A program made the translations under genes and the position numbers. A stretch of 64,000 bases of DNA, taken from NCBI GenBank assembly GCA_020638065.1, contig JACKJG010000012.1, positions 1 to 64,000 on the forward strand. The letters are read 5' to 3'. This document shows positions 1-7,308 of this stretch, piece after piece (positions within the stretch are counted from its first letter, which is position 1; every line of letters begins with the position of its first letter). The DNA comes from Hyphomicrobiaceae bacterium. Its GTDB lineage: Bacteria; Pseudomonadota; Alphaproteobacteria; Rhizobiales; Devosiaceae. The notes below the pieces were generated by a model. It was not told where the DNA came from and did no database searches. It worked only from the letters and a program-made list of their open reading frames with translations.

Positions 1-608
1 TCGCCCTGATAGGCTTCGCGCCAGACATAGCCCTGCTTGCAGCTATTGGGGCCGTAATTGCCGTTGGGATCGACATAAAGACCGGCATTGGCATTTTCCT
101 GGGCCACCAGGGTGCGCGACTGCGCGGTGACGCAGACATGATCCTGCGGATGGGCTTCACGCCAGACAAAGCCCTGTTTGCAGGTATCAGGGCCATAGGG
201 CAGGTTGTTCTGCTGGTTCTGCTGCTGGTTGTTGATGATGGCGCCACCAACAACAGCCGCACCAAAGCCGAGAATGGCAGCAATCGCCGCCGCCTTGGCC
301 GCATCCTGATTGTTGCTGGGCGCATTGTTGTTCTGCTGGCCCTGGTTGGGCGGCTGCGTCAGATAGTTCTTGGAAACCCAGCCATCGGGCCCGTCATGAT
401 CGACATAGCACCAGCCATTGGTCTGGCACTCCACCACGTTGACGATTTCGCCGGCATAAAGCTTGTCGACAATCGAGTAATTGGTGCCGCCGCCGGTGCG
501 AACGTTGAGTTCGGTCGTCGCCATGGCGTCAAGCGCCAGCGCGTTGCCGGCCATGGTCAGGGTCAGAACCGAGGCCAGGCTGAGTTTGAGTGTGCGAGAG
601 AAATGCAT
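1..608 (-). CDS. Secreted SH3-domain protein with Cys/Trp repeats (3' end outside window)
   Basis: Reading leftwards from an ATG at 608 preceded by a good GGAGG, the frame stays open to the window edge, so the C-terminus is missing. The first about 23 residues (MHFSRTLKLSLASVLTLTMA...) are a Sec signal peptide. Residues about 25-85 form a bacterial SH3 (SH3b) domain: LNVRTGGGTNYSIVDKL followed by GWCYVDHDGPDGWV. A Gln/Asn-rich linker and a short Gly/Ala hydrophobic stretch follow. Then come at least two copies of a unit with the core CKQGFVWREA / CKQGYVWREA, joined by VCVTAQSRTLVAQEN. Such units occur in exported proteins of unknown function, and SH3b domains often bind the cell wall. A periplasmic or surface role is inferred; the exact function is unknown. 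Confidence 0.8.
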   Translation of the reverse strand, partial: MHFSRTLKLSLASVLTLTMAGNALALDAMATTELNVRTGGGTNYSIVDKLYAGEIVNVVECQTNGWCYVDHDGPDGWVSKNYLTQPPNQGQQNNNAPSNNQDAAKAAAIAAILGFGAAVVGGAIINNQQQNQQNNLPYGPDTCKQGFVWREAHPQDHVCVTAQSRTLVAQENANAGLYVDPNGNYGPNSCKQGYVWREAYQG

Positions 609-1013
609 TTCGTCCTCCGTTGAATGCAAGAGATCAGTGTGCCGAGGTTCTGAAGAAGCGTCCCACCTGCGGCCAACAATTGAATGTGACCGCTTTCCTC
701 CTGAATGGCGCCTGAACGCATCATTCACCTCGATACAGATATGGCGCCTGATATGTGTCACGAAAAGGACGGTGCGACGTTGGTGCAGGTTGCGTGGGGG
801 CAATGTCTCCGATTGAAACCGAGGGTTGAATTTTCCCCATTAGGTAGGGCCGGGTTAAACTCTTTTGTGGCACCATGCCTTGATGAGAAATTGATTGCTC
901 CGACCCTCGAAAGGACGCTAACGGGGTCTATATTGTTTTTATGCGGACATTCTCCTAGGGTGCGAATGACTATATGCCTCTGGAGGAGCCCGAGAAAGCT
1001 GGGTGAGGTGCGA
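609..1013. other. 405-bp non-coding stretch left of the SDH-protease module
   Basis: No convincing gene is visible. The stretch holds the promoter region of the SH3 gene (leftward) and the leader of the small-protein/SDH module (rightward). An 11-bp direct repeat, ATGGCGCCTGA, occurs at 705-715 and 741-751. Base composition becomes more AT-rich after about 900, marking the left side of the accessory-looking module. An open frame from 705 runs in frame into the next gene, but its N-terminal 100 codons do not look like protein. Confidence 0.5.
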
Positions 1014-1235
1014 ATGCCCCAAGGATCGCAAGGTCAGCGCCAACCGGCTGATGCCGTTGCTGCGGCGTTGATGATCGCAAAAGTAGCGATTGGCGAAATC
1101 GGAGATGCGAAACAAACGAAATTTGGTGCGACCAATAGTGGTCTGGCCGGAGCCAATGCGCGTGCCGAAAGACCTTCAAATGAGGAGCATAGCCATATTT
1201 CCAAATTGGCTGTGGAAGCGCGTTGGAAGCAATAA
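1014..1235 (+). CDS. Small histone-like / RPAD-type protein (73 aa)
   Basis: The 73-residue product starts MPQGSQGQRQPADA and ends VEARWKQ. This matches the layout of a widespread family of small basic proteins: an N-terminal (K/Q)GxxRPADV motif, a short segment ending IATGE (here VAIGE), then a Gly/Ala/Arg-rich tail ending in KAAEARWK. Members are often annotated as histone-like or nucleic-acid binding, without firm functional data. The ATG at 1014 was chosen because the family begins just before the RPAD motif and a GGTGAGG lies upstream; an in-frame ATG at 966 is possible. The stop overlaps the TTG start of the next gene by 13 bp, which suggests translational coupling with the protease. 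The tail is diverged from the family, so assignment is moderate. Confidence 0.6.
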   Translation: MPQGSQGQRQPADAVAAALMIAKVAIGEIGDAKQTKFGATNSGLAGANARAERPSNEEHSHISKLAVEARWKQ

Positions 1236-2116
1236 GCGTCGACCAACTCACGGGCCATGTGCTTCGGCAGTTAAACGCGGAAGTAGCGGAAGCGATGGAT
1301 GGCGATTGCGTCTTGATCAATTGTGGAATGCGACCCCCGCTTGACGATGAATTTCGTGTTGTTGCCGAGGAAATCAAGAAGGATTCTACGAATGATCACC
1401 TTGTCGTGCTGTTGGAAACCAATGGCGGGTTTATGGAAACCGTCGAGCGGTTGGTCGCTGTAATGAGGGCGCATTACAGACGTGTATCGTTTGTAATTCC
1501 GAATTTTGCCTATTCAGCAGGGACTGTTCTCGCGCTTTCTGGAGACAAAATTTATATGGACTACTATTCCGTATTGGGGCCCATCGACCCGCAATACAGG
1601 GATAGCGATGGGAAATTCTTGCCCGGGTACGGATACTTGGCAAAATTCCAGGAAATTACCAAGACAATAAACGAGTCGGCGGATTCTGCTGCATGTCGGG
1701 CTGAACTCGCCTATCTGGTAAAAAAATTCGATCCGGCGCTCCTTTTTCATATTGAGCAGGGAGTCGAACATGGAATCTCCTTAATCACCGAATGGCTTCC
1801 CAAGTACAAGTTCAAGGATTGGAAAAAGACCGAAACGAATGGGAAGCGCGTGACGCCGGCCATGCGCAAGGACCGGGCAAAGGCAATTGCTGAAACTCTG
1901 GGTGACGCCTCAAAATGGCATTCCCACGGGAGAGGCATTTCGATGAATGATCTCGGCGGGGCTGAGATCAAATTGCTTATCGACGACTTTGGAAAAGTCG
2001 ATGATTTGAGCGAAAAAATCAAGAACTACCACGGTTTGGCCGTAGACTATTTCTCAAACAAGCTTGGCGTTTCTGGATATATCCACTCAGGACTGGGACT
2101 AAGGAGAGTGCTATGA
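1223..2116 (+). CDS. SDH-family ClpP-fold serine proteinase
   Basis: The 297-aa product resembles the SDH_sah family (serine dehydrogenase proteinase), which has the ClpP/SppA crotonase-like fold. Visible hallmarks are LLETNGG at about residue 55-61 (oxyanion-side strand), PNFAYSAGTVLALSGD at about 91-106 containing the nucleophile Ser in the SAG motif, and YSVLGPIDPQ just after. The C-terminal third is Lys-rich with HGRGISMNDL. No signal peptide is visible, so it is probably cytosolic. The start is a TTG inside the end of the preceding gene, preceded by GGAAG; another start is possible. The stop overlaps the next ORF by 4 bp (ATGA). GC is clearly lower than in the surrounding core genes, suggesting horizontal acquisition. 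Substrate and role are unknown. Confidence 0.8.
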   Translation: MEAISVDQLTGHVLRQLNAEVAEAMDGDCVLINCGMRPPLDDEFRVVAEEIKKDSTNDHLVVLLETNGGFMETVERLVAVMRAHYRRVSFVIPNFAYSAGTVLALSGDKIYMDYYSVLGPIDPQYRDSDGKFLPGYGYLAKFQEITKTINESADSAACRAELAYLVKKFDPALLFHIEQGVEHGISLITEWLPKYKFKDWKKTETNGKRVTPAMRKDRAKAIAETLGDASKWHSHGRGISMNDLGGAEIKLLIDDFGKVDDLSEKIKNYHGLAVDYFSNKLGVSGYIHSGLGLRRVL

Positions 2117-2310
2117 ATGAAAAAATAGAAAAAGTTGAAGCACGCAGTAGTCGAGAAGCGTTTTCAAAAATATTTGATGACGCCGGCAAGGTTTTGACAA
2201 AAGACGGAACGCTCGAGTTTTTGAATGAATTGCCGGATCAGGATGAAGAACATGCTCAAGTTCCGTTTCCCTATGGAACGCAAACGGGCGAAGCGTCAGG
2301 TTGGAAATGA
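2113..2310 (+). CDS. Small acidic hypothetical protein (65 aa) coupled to SDH protease
   Basis: The ATG overlaps the protease stop (ATGA), and the protease's last codons supply the ribosome-binding sequence AAGGAG. The product begins MNEKIEKVEARSSREAFSKI and is rich in Glu and Asp, with a predicted helical N-terminal half, no membrane segment and no Cys. I do not recognise a family. Tight coupling and shared low GC argue that it is a genuine partner of the protease, for example an adaptor, inhibitor or substrate; that role is inference. Confidence 0.6.
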   Translation: MNEKIEKVEARSSREAFSKIFDDAGKVLTKDGTLEFLNELPDQDEEHAQVPFPYGTQTGEASGWK

Positions 2311-2439
2311 GCTTATTGTTTGACATCTGAAATCTAGCTAATCCATCGGGGCGCAGACGAGCTGCGATTATACATACGCATCGCGCGCCCTGCGCGACGG
2401 GATTTGGTCTTCTGTCTCTGCCATGCAAAGACTTTGACG

Positions 2440-2790
2440 GACATGAATGTACCAAGCGGCGGTGCCGGCGCGTTTGGACATGCGCTGCTCTGGAAGCACT
2501 CAGAAAGGTGATTGGCCCAATACGTCGACCGCAGTGATGCTGCGCATGCGGACGCAGTCATGCAGTTTTCGCCGATCGGCTGACGGCCCATGTCTATTTG
2601 ACTGTGGATGGCCGCAAAGCCTTCTCGAAGAAAATGGACAACCATCTAAACATGGTGTCGCACTGCTTGTTGCATTACAATTTCTGCCACACTCACAAAT
2701 CGCACAAGGTCAGCCCGGCGATGTTCGGTGGTGTTTCTGACACGCTGTGGGATGTGAAATGGATTTGGAGCTTGATTGATGCGCCCGGAC
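2440..2790 (+). pseudogene. Decayed IS1-like DDE transposase fragment
   Basis: From about 2598 the frame reads AFSKKMDNHLNMVSHCLLHY then NFCHTHKSHKVSPAMFGGV and SDTLWDVKWIWSLID. This is the conserved C-terminus of the IS1-like DDE transposases common in alphaproteobacteria (canonical pattern NAFSKKLENH...YNFCRIHKTLRVTPAMAAGVTD.LW). Upstream, RSDAAHADAVMQF lies in another frame and ADRLTAHVYLTVDG in the 2598 frame, so there is a frameshift near 2570. The VDG-RKAFSKK junction joins two motifs that are normally far apart, which suggests an internal deletion. No intact terminal repeats were found and the element cannot be active. Its left limit is approximate. Confidence 0.65.
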
Positions 2791-2921
2791 TGGGTTCGAT
2801 GCCCGCAGTCCGCAAAAGAAATCAAATTCAAACTGAGACACTACCCAACGGAGGAATGGCTTGACCTCTTCGCCAAACCCCCTTATCAAACCCGCCAGGA
2901 AATTCTGAGAGAGGAAGACCC

Positions 2922-2972
2922 GTGCGGTTTGACCTTATCGTAGTAGGAATGCGCATCGGCACCTTGGGTTAG
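2922..2972 (+). CDS. ilv leader peptide (16 aa)
   Basis: A GTG start, preceded at good spacing by AGAGGAAG, opens a 16-codon frame reading VRFDLIVVGMRIGTLG. It has a run Leu-Ile-Val-Val plus a further Ile and Leu, that is, the amino acids made by the downstream pathway. The stop codon lies inside a 14-bp palindrome (2966-2979) and is followed 27 bp later by an intrinsic terminator just ahead of ilvB. This is the layout of ribosome-mediated attenuation known for ilv operons in proteobacteria: stalling at scarce Leu/Ile/Val codons would favour the antiterminated structure. Confidence 0.75.
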   Translation: MRFDLIVVGMRIGTLG

Positions 2973-2979
2973 CTAACCC
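2966..2979 (+). promoter_or_regulatory. Palindrome overlapping leader stop codon (attenuator element)
   Basis: GGGTTAGCTAACCC is a perfect 14-bp palindrome containing the leader peptide's TAG. In an attenuator it could act as the pause or anti-antiterminator arm, because the terminating ribosome would cover it. Pairing alternatives with the terminator's 5' arm were not computed. Confidence 0.5.
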
Positions 2980-2999
2980 CGAGGATGATGATGCGCGCC

Positions 3000-3022
3000 A
3001 GCCCCCTTGAGGGGCTTTTTTA
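3000..3022 (+). terminator. ilvB attenuator terminator
   Basis: AGCCCC, a 5-nt loop, then GGGGCT runs directly into a T tract. This is a textbook intrinsic terminator, placed between the leader peptide and ilvB (about 65 bp before its ATG), so it must be read through for ilvBN expression. Confidence 0.8.
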
Positions 3023-3086
3023 TTGCCCGGATTTCGGGAGTGTGGGTGGATAGCCGCCGAAAGGCGGTTCGAAGAGGAGACGGCAA

Positions 3087-4847
3087 ATGGCCGAAGAAAT
3101 GAGCGGAGCGGAAATGGTGATCCGCGCCTTGCAGGATCAGGGGGTCGAACACATTTTCGGCTATCCGGGCGGGGCGGTTTTGCCCATTTATGATGCCATT
3201 TTCCAGCAGGACAAGGTGCAGCACATCCTCGTGCGGCACGAACAGGGCGCCACGCATATGGCCGAGGGCTATGCGCGTTCGACCGGCAAGGTCGGCTGCG
3301 TGCTGGTGACCTCAGGGCCCGGGGCGACAAACGCGGTGACGGGGCTGACCGATGCGCTGCTCGATTCCATTCCGATGGTGTGCATCAGCGGGCAGGTGGC
3401 GACGCCCCTGATCGGCTCGGACGCCTTTCAGGAATGTGACACGGTCGGCATCACCCGCAACTGCACCAAGCACAATTACCTGGTGAAGTCGGTCGAGGAC
3501 CTGCCGCGCATTCTGCATGAGGCGTTCTACATCGCCTCGTCCGGACGGCCGGGGCCGGTGGTGATCGACGTCCCGAAAGACGTGCAATTCGCTATCGGCG
3601 ATTATTACAAGCCCGCTGCGCATACGAGCCACAAGAGCTACCGCCCGCAGATCGAGGGCGATCACAAGGCCATCGAAGAGGCGGTGGAGCTGATGATGCG
3701 CGCCAAGCGGCCGATCTTCTATACCGGCGGCGGTGTGATCAATTCGGGGCCGGAAGCTTCGCGGAACCTGCGCGAACTGGCCGAATTGACCGGTTTTCCG
3801 GTGACCTCGACGCTGATGGGGCTGGGCGCCTTTCCCGCATCCTCTTCGCAATGGATGGGCATGCTCGGTATGCACGGCACCTATGAGGCCAACATGGCGA
3901 TGCACGATTGCGATCTGATGATCAATATCGGCGCGCGCTTCGACGACCGCATCACCGGCCGGGTGGACGCGTTCTCGCCCAATTCGACCAAGATCCACGT
4001 CGATATCGATCCCTCGTCGATCAACAAGAATATCGTGATCGACCTGCCGATCATTGGCGATTGCAACCATGTGCTCGAGGAAATGATCCGTATCTGGCGG
4101 ACAAGAACCAATACCTCGCGCGAGGAAGAGCTGAAGCCCTGGTGGCACCAGATCGAGAAATGGCGGGCGGTGGATTCGCTGCGCTACAAGGGTTCGGACG
4201 AAGTGATCAAGCCGCAATTTGCCATCGAGCGGCTGGCGGCGGCGGTGAAGGACAAGGACGTCTACATCACCACGGAAGTCGGCCAGCACCAGATGTGGGC
4301 CGCGCAATATTTCCCCTTTGACTTGCCGAACCGCTGGATGACGTCGGGTGGCCTCGGGACGATGGGCTATGGCTTGCCGGCGGCGGTCGGGGTGCAGGTG
4401 GCGCACAAGGATGCGCTCGTCATCGACATTGCCGGTGAAGCCTCGGTGCAGATGACGATGCAGGAATTCTCGACGGCGGTTCAGTACAGGCTGCCGATCA
4501 AGGTCTTCATCCTCAACAACGAATATATGGGCATGGTCCGGCAGTGGCAGGAATTGCTGCATGGTGGGCGCTATTCGCAGAGCTATTCGGAAAGCCTGCC
4601 CGATTTCGTCAAGATGGCCGAGGCCTATGGCGGCAAGGGCATTCGCTGCGAGGATCCGAAGGAACTGGATGCCGCGATCAAGGAAATGATCGATTATGAC
4701 GGGCCGGTTCTGTTCGATTGCCGGGTGACCAAGGAAGAGAACTGCTTCCCCATGATCCCCTCGGGCAAGGCGCACAATGAAATGATCCTGCCGGACACGG
4801 CGGATGTGGGGAATATCATCGACGACAAGGGCAAGGTGCTGGTTTGA
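3087..4847 (+). CDS. ilvB: Acetolactate (acetohydroxyacid) synthase, large catalytic subunit
   Basis: This 586-aa ThDP enzyme condenses pyruvate with pyruvate or 2-oxobutyrate, the first common step of valine, leucine and isoleucine synthesis. The N-terminal Pyr domain has RHEQGATHMAEGYAR, including the catalytic Glu that activates ThDP. The middle FAD-binding/Rossmann domain has FYTGGGVINSG and GARFDDRITGRVD. The C-terminal PP domain has GGLGTMGYGLPAAVG and LNNEYMGMVRQWQELLH. The start is set by GAGGAG 8 bp upstream. In the metal-binding motif, normally GD(G/A)S, this protein reads GEAS (Glu in place of Asp). It is expressed behind the leader/attenuator, with ilvN 207 bp downstream. Confidence 0.97.
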   Translation: MAEEMSGAEMVIRALQDQGVEHIFGYPGGAVLPIYDAIFQQDKVQHILVRHEQGATHMAEGYARSTGKVGCVLVTSGPGATNAVTGLTDALLDSIPMVCISGQVATPLIGSDAFQECDTVGITRNCTKHNYLVKSVEDLPRILHEAFYIASSGRPGPVVIDVPKDVQFAIGDYYKPAAHTSHKSYRPQIEGDHKAIEEAVELMMRAKRPIFYTGGGVINSGPEASRNLRELAELTGFPVTSTLMGLGAFPASSSQWMGMLGMHGTYEANMAMHDCDLMINIGARFDDRITGRVDAFSPNSTKIHVDIDPSSINKNIVIDLPIIGDCNHVLEEMIRIWRTRTNTSREEELKPWWHQIEKWRAVDSLRYKGSDEVIKPQFAIERLAAAVKDKDVYITTEVGQHQMWAAQYFPFDLPNRWMTSGGLGTMGYGLPAAVGVQVAHKDALVIDIAGEASVQMTMQEFSTAVQYRLPIKVFILNNEYMGMVRQWQELLHGGRYSQSYSESLPDFVKMAEAYGGKGIRCEDPKELDAAIKEMIDYDGPVLFDCRVTKEENCFPMIPSGKAHNEMILPDTADVGNIIDDKGKVLV

Positions 4848-5054
4848 GCGATCCGGTTTCTACTCAACCGGCAGTCTTGCCGGGTTCGCTGCGCTTCCGG
4901 TGCTCATGGACAAAAGGTCCACTCCGCTCCGGTGCTCGCGATTCCCGTCCATTCTGCGCGGCTGAGCGAAACCGCCATCGCTCGAATGCGCGATTTCTGG
5001 ATTGCCGCGCAACCTGCGGTTGCTCGCAATGACGATTCTCATGGAGTTTGAAAC
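4848..5054. repeat. Repeat-mosaic spacer between ilvB and ilvN
   Basis: The spacer contains TCCGGTGCTC twice (about 4898 and 4929), a small hairpin TGGAC-AAAAG-GTCCA between the copies, and at 5001-5030 a larger imperfect hairpin (arms ATTGC...GCAACC and GGTTGC...GCAAT around TGC) followed by GACG. The last has the look of dispersed REP-type intergenic palindromes. It is transcribed if ilvB and ilvN form one operon. No open frame of interest was seen. Confidence 0.55.
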
Positions 5055-5609
5055 ATGAACGCAAATATTCTTCCCACCGGTTCGGTCTATTCGCTGGTTG
5101 CCGATACGAGCGCGGTGGAACGGCACACGCTTTCGGTGCTGGTGGACAACGAGCCGGGCATTCTCGCCCGTATCGCGGGCCTGTTCTCGGCGCGCGGGTT
5201 CAACATCGACAGTCTGACGGTCTCGGAAACCGAGCACGAGCAGGGGTTGAGCCGGATCACGGTGGTGACCAAGGCCAATCTCAAGGTTCTGGTGCAGATC
5301 AAGCGGCAATTGGAACGGCTGGTGCCGGTGCACCGGGTGGTCGATCTGACGGCGACGGGCAAGTCGCTGGAGCGCGAACTGGCACTGGTCAAGGTGGCCG
5401 GCGAGGGCGACGACCGGATCGAGGCTTTGCGGCTGGCTGACGCGTTCCGGGCGCAGGTGGTTGATGCCTCGACCAATTCCTTCGTGTTCGAGATCACCGG
5501 CAAGCCGACCAAGATCGAGCAATTCATCGCGTTGATGATGCCGCTGGGGCTGGTTGAGGTTGTGCGCACGGGCCTGGCCGCCATCGCGCGCGGTCCGGAA
5601 CCGATGTGA
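5055..5609 (+). CDS. ilvN: Acetolactate synthase, small regulatory subunit
   Basis: The 184-aa product has an N-terminal ACT domain, recognisable from RHTLSVLVDNEPGILARIAG followed by LFSARGFNIDSLTVSETE, and a C-terminal ACT-like domain (about 85-170). It binds branched-chain amino acids, usually valine, and activates and feedback-regulates the ilvB subunit. The start follows a GGAG; the first about 20 residues before the ACT domain are non-conserved. It lies downstream of ilvB on the same strand and is probably co-transcribed despite the repeat-rich spacer. Its stop directly abuts the stop of the convergent serine hydrolase gene. Confidence 0.96.
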   Translation: MNANILPTGSVYSLVADTSAVERHTLSVLVDNEPGILARIAGLFSARGFNIDSLTVSETEHEQGLSRITVVTKANLKVLVQIKRQLERLVPVHRVVDLTATGKSLERELALVKVAGEGDDRIEALRLADAFRAQVVDASTNSFVFEITGKPTKIEQFIALMMPLGLVEVVRTGLAAIARGPEPM

Positions 5610-6671
5610 TCAGGCTGCGCCAAGGGCCTCGAGCATGAACCGATAGGGCAGGGCGCGGTCGGCCGCCTGGTTGATCGTGCCGGCCAGATAGACTTCGCGT
5701 TCCGGGCAATAATAGGCAAAGGCGCCGGAAATGCCGGAATGGCCCCAGAGTTCGGGCATGGGGCGGAAGGGCGAGAAGAACCAAGGAAGTTTGAAGCGCA
5801 TGATTCCCGTGCCGTTCTGCAGGGGAAAGAAGATGCGCCGCCAGTCTTTCATGTTCTCGAAATGCGCCTTGTCGAACAGGTGGCCTTCAAAAAATGCCTG
5901 AATGAAGGTCAGCAGTTCTGCCGCGGTCGAAACCCCGGCGCCATCGAGGCGCGTGGATTGGATGGCGTTGGGAATATCGAGAACTTTCGGGCCGTTGCGG
6001 AAGGGCAGGACATCACCAAAGGCGTTTGGCCGGTTGGCCTCAAACAATCCCGTGGATTTGAGCGACAGGGGTTCGGCAACTCGTTTTTGCACAGCCTCGA
6101 CGAGGCTGGTGGCATCCAGCTTCGTGATGATCAGGCCCAGTAGCTGGAAATTGGTGTCCGAATAGAGCGCCTTGCCGGGGGTGCCGGGCGCGAATTTAGG
6201 CTCCAGGCGCGTCCGGACCCAGTCGAGAATATCACTTTCCGAGAAGGTGCGGTCGTGGCCCTCAAGCAGGTCTTCGGCATAGGCTGCGCCGCCTGACTTC
6301 GGCTTTTGCTCGAAATAGTCGGCCAGTCCCGACGTGTGCGCGAGCAGGTGACGCACGGTCAGTTCCGGAACGTAATCTCGTCCCTTGAAGTGATGCAGGC
6401 CTGCAAGCGTTTCTGCGTCGAGCAGGTCAGTCATCCGGGTGTCGAGGGTGAGCTTGGCTTCATCGACCAATTGCAGAATGATGGCCGTGGCGAAGAGTTT
6501 GGTCGTGCTGGCCATAAAGAACGGTGTCTCGGCGCTGACCCGTGTGTCGAAATGTTGCCCTGAGGCGGCGAAAACGGGTTCACCCGACTTTGCGTTCCTC
6601 ACCCCGATGGCGAGCTCGTGCAGGTTCAGACGTGCGGCATATTTGGTCACCAGTTCCTGCAATCTGTTCAT
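5610..6671 (-). CDS. Serine hydrolase, class C beta-lactamase/esterase family
   Basis: The 353-aa product has the penicillin-binding/beta-lactamase fold. The SxxK nucleophile motif is STTK at residues 55-58, the second motif is YSDTN at about residue 170, and a GHSGISG motif near 315 replaces the usual KTG-like motif. No signal peptide is evident (MNRLQELVTKYAARL), so it is more likely a cytosolic esterase or peptidase than a resistance beta-lactamase. It is transcribed divergently from the small membrane protein/XRE pair, and its 3' end meets ilvN. Confidence 0.85.
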   Translation of the reverse strand: MNRLQELVTKYAARLNLHELAIGVRNAKSGEPVFAASGQHFDTRVSAETPFFMASTTKLFATAIILQLVDEAKLTLDTRMTDLLDAETLAGLHHFKGRDYVPELTVRHLLAHTSGLADYFEQKPKSGGAAYAEDLLEGHDRTFSESDILDWVRTRLEPKFAPGTPGKALYSDTNFQLLGLIITKLDATSLVEAVQKRVAEPLSLKSTGLFEANRPNAFGDVLPFRNGPKVLDIPNAIQSTRLDGAGVSTAAELLTFIQAFFEGHLFDKAHFENMKDWRRIFFPLQNGTGIMRFKLPWFFSPFRPMPELWGHSGISGAFAYYCPEREVYLAGTINQAADRALPYRFMLEALGAA

Positions 6672-6796
6672 TCTGCTCGTCCTTTTCGTTTGTGGTTCAG
6701 CTCACATGGGGTTGCATATGCTCGCCGACATTGCCGCCCCAATGAAACATCCATTTGACGGGTCACCGGGATTCTGGCGCGCCTTGATTGTCCATA

Positions 6797-6830
6797 TTGA
6801 CATGATGTAAGAAAAATCATACATAATGTC
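6797..6830 (+). promoter_or_regulatory. Sigma-70-type promoter overlapped by a 32-bp inverted repeat
   Basis: A perfect -35 TTGACA (6797-6802) is followed after 17 bp by TACATA (6820-6825). A 32-bp imperfect palindrome, 6799-6830 with outer arms GACAT and ATGTC, matches at 12 of 16 positions per half and spans both promoter elements. It lies 24 bp before the membrane-protein start, so it is an obvious candidate autoregulatory operator for the downstream XRE protein. Confidence 0.6.
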
Positions 6831-6853
6831 CAATAAACTTGACGAGCGAGGAT

Positions 6854-7306
6854 ATGATGAGTTTCGAAGATCGCAGCAATCTGGTGATGATCCTGATCAA
6901 TCTGGCAATGGCCGTCTATTTCGGCTTCTGGATTCTGCCCGAGGTTTTTTCGGGTGGTTATGCAGGGGCGGACGGGTTGACCCAATGGGCGCAGGCGGTG
7001 CTCCTGGTCATTCCGATCGCCATTGTCGCGACCATCGTTCTGACAATTCTGGTGACGATCGGGTACGCCATCGCGACTCAGAACGCCAAGCCGAGCGAAG
7101 TGGTGGACGAGCGCGACCGGGCTATCGGGGTTCTGGGGTTGAGGATCAACCTGGTGGTGGCCGGTGTCGGATTCCTTTTGGCGCTGATCGGGCTCGCGTT
7201 TCTGGGTTGGACGGCCATCGTTGTGCTGAACCTGACCTTTCTGGGTTTCATGGCCGGCGGGCTGGCGGGTGATGTGACCAAATTCGTTCTCTACCGGCAG
7301 GGCTGA
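6854..7306 (+). CDS. Small four-helix membrane protein paired with XRE regulator
   Basis: The product, about 150 aa, starts MMSFEDRSNLVMILINLAMA (ATG 6854 or 6857, after GAGCGAGG). It shows four hydrophobic segments: about 10-30, 45-70, 100-120 and 122-145. A charged loop between helices 2 and 3 contains VVDERDRAIGVLGLR. The DERD motif between membrane helices is typical of DUF2178-like proteins, which are nearly always followed by a short XRE regulator, as here (2-bp gap). Its role is unknown; such pairs are thought to sense a membrane or stress signal, but that is inference. Confidence 0.8.
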   Translation: MMSFEDRSNLVMILINLAMAVYFGFWILPEVFSGGYAGADGLTQWAQAVLLVIPIAIVATIVLTILVTIGYAIATQNAKPSEVVDERDRAIGVLGLRINLVVAGVGFLLALIGLAFLGWTAIVVLNLTFLGFMAGGLAGDVTKFVLYRQG

Positions 7307-7308
7307 AC

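Noticed and set aside
705..1013. N-terminal extension of the histone-like protein
   Set aside because: The upstream 100 codons are compositionally random and not seen in the family; a start near 1014 fits better.
3312..4775. 487-codon open frame antisense to ilvB
   Set aside because: High-GC codon-bias shadow; composition (Arg/His/Asp-rich) is not protein-like and ilvB is certain.
5610..6671. Antibiotic-resistance beta-lactamase
   Set aside because: SxxK family hydrolase without a signal peptide and with esterase-like motifs; resistance is not supported.
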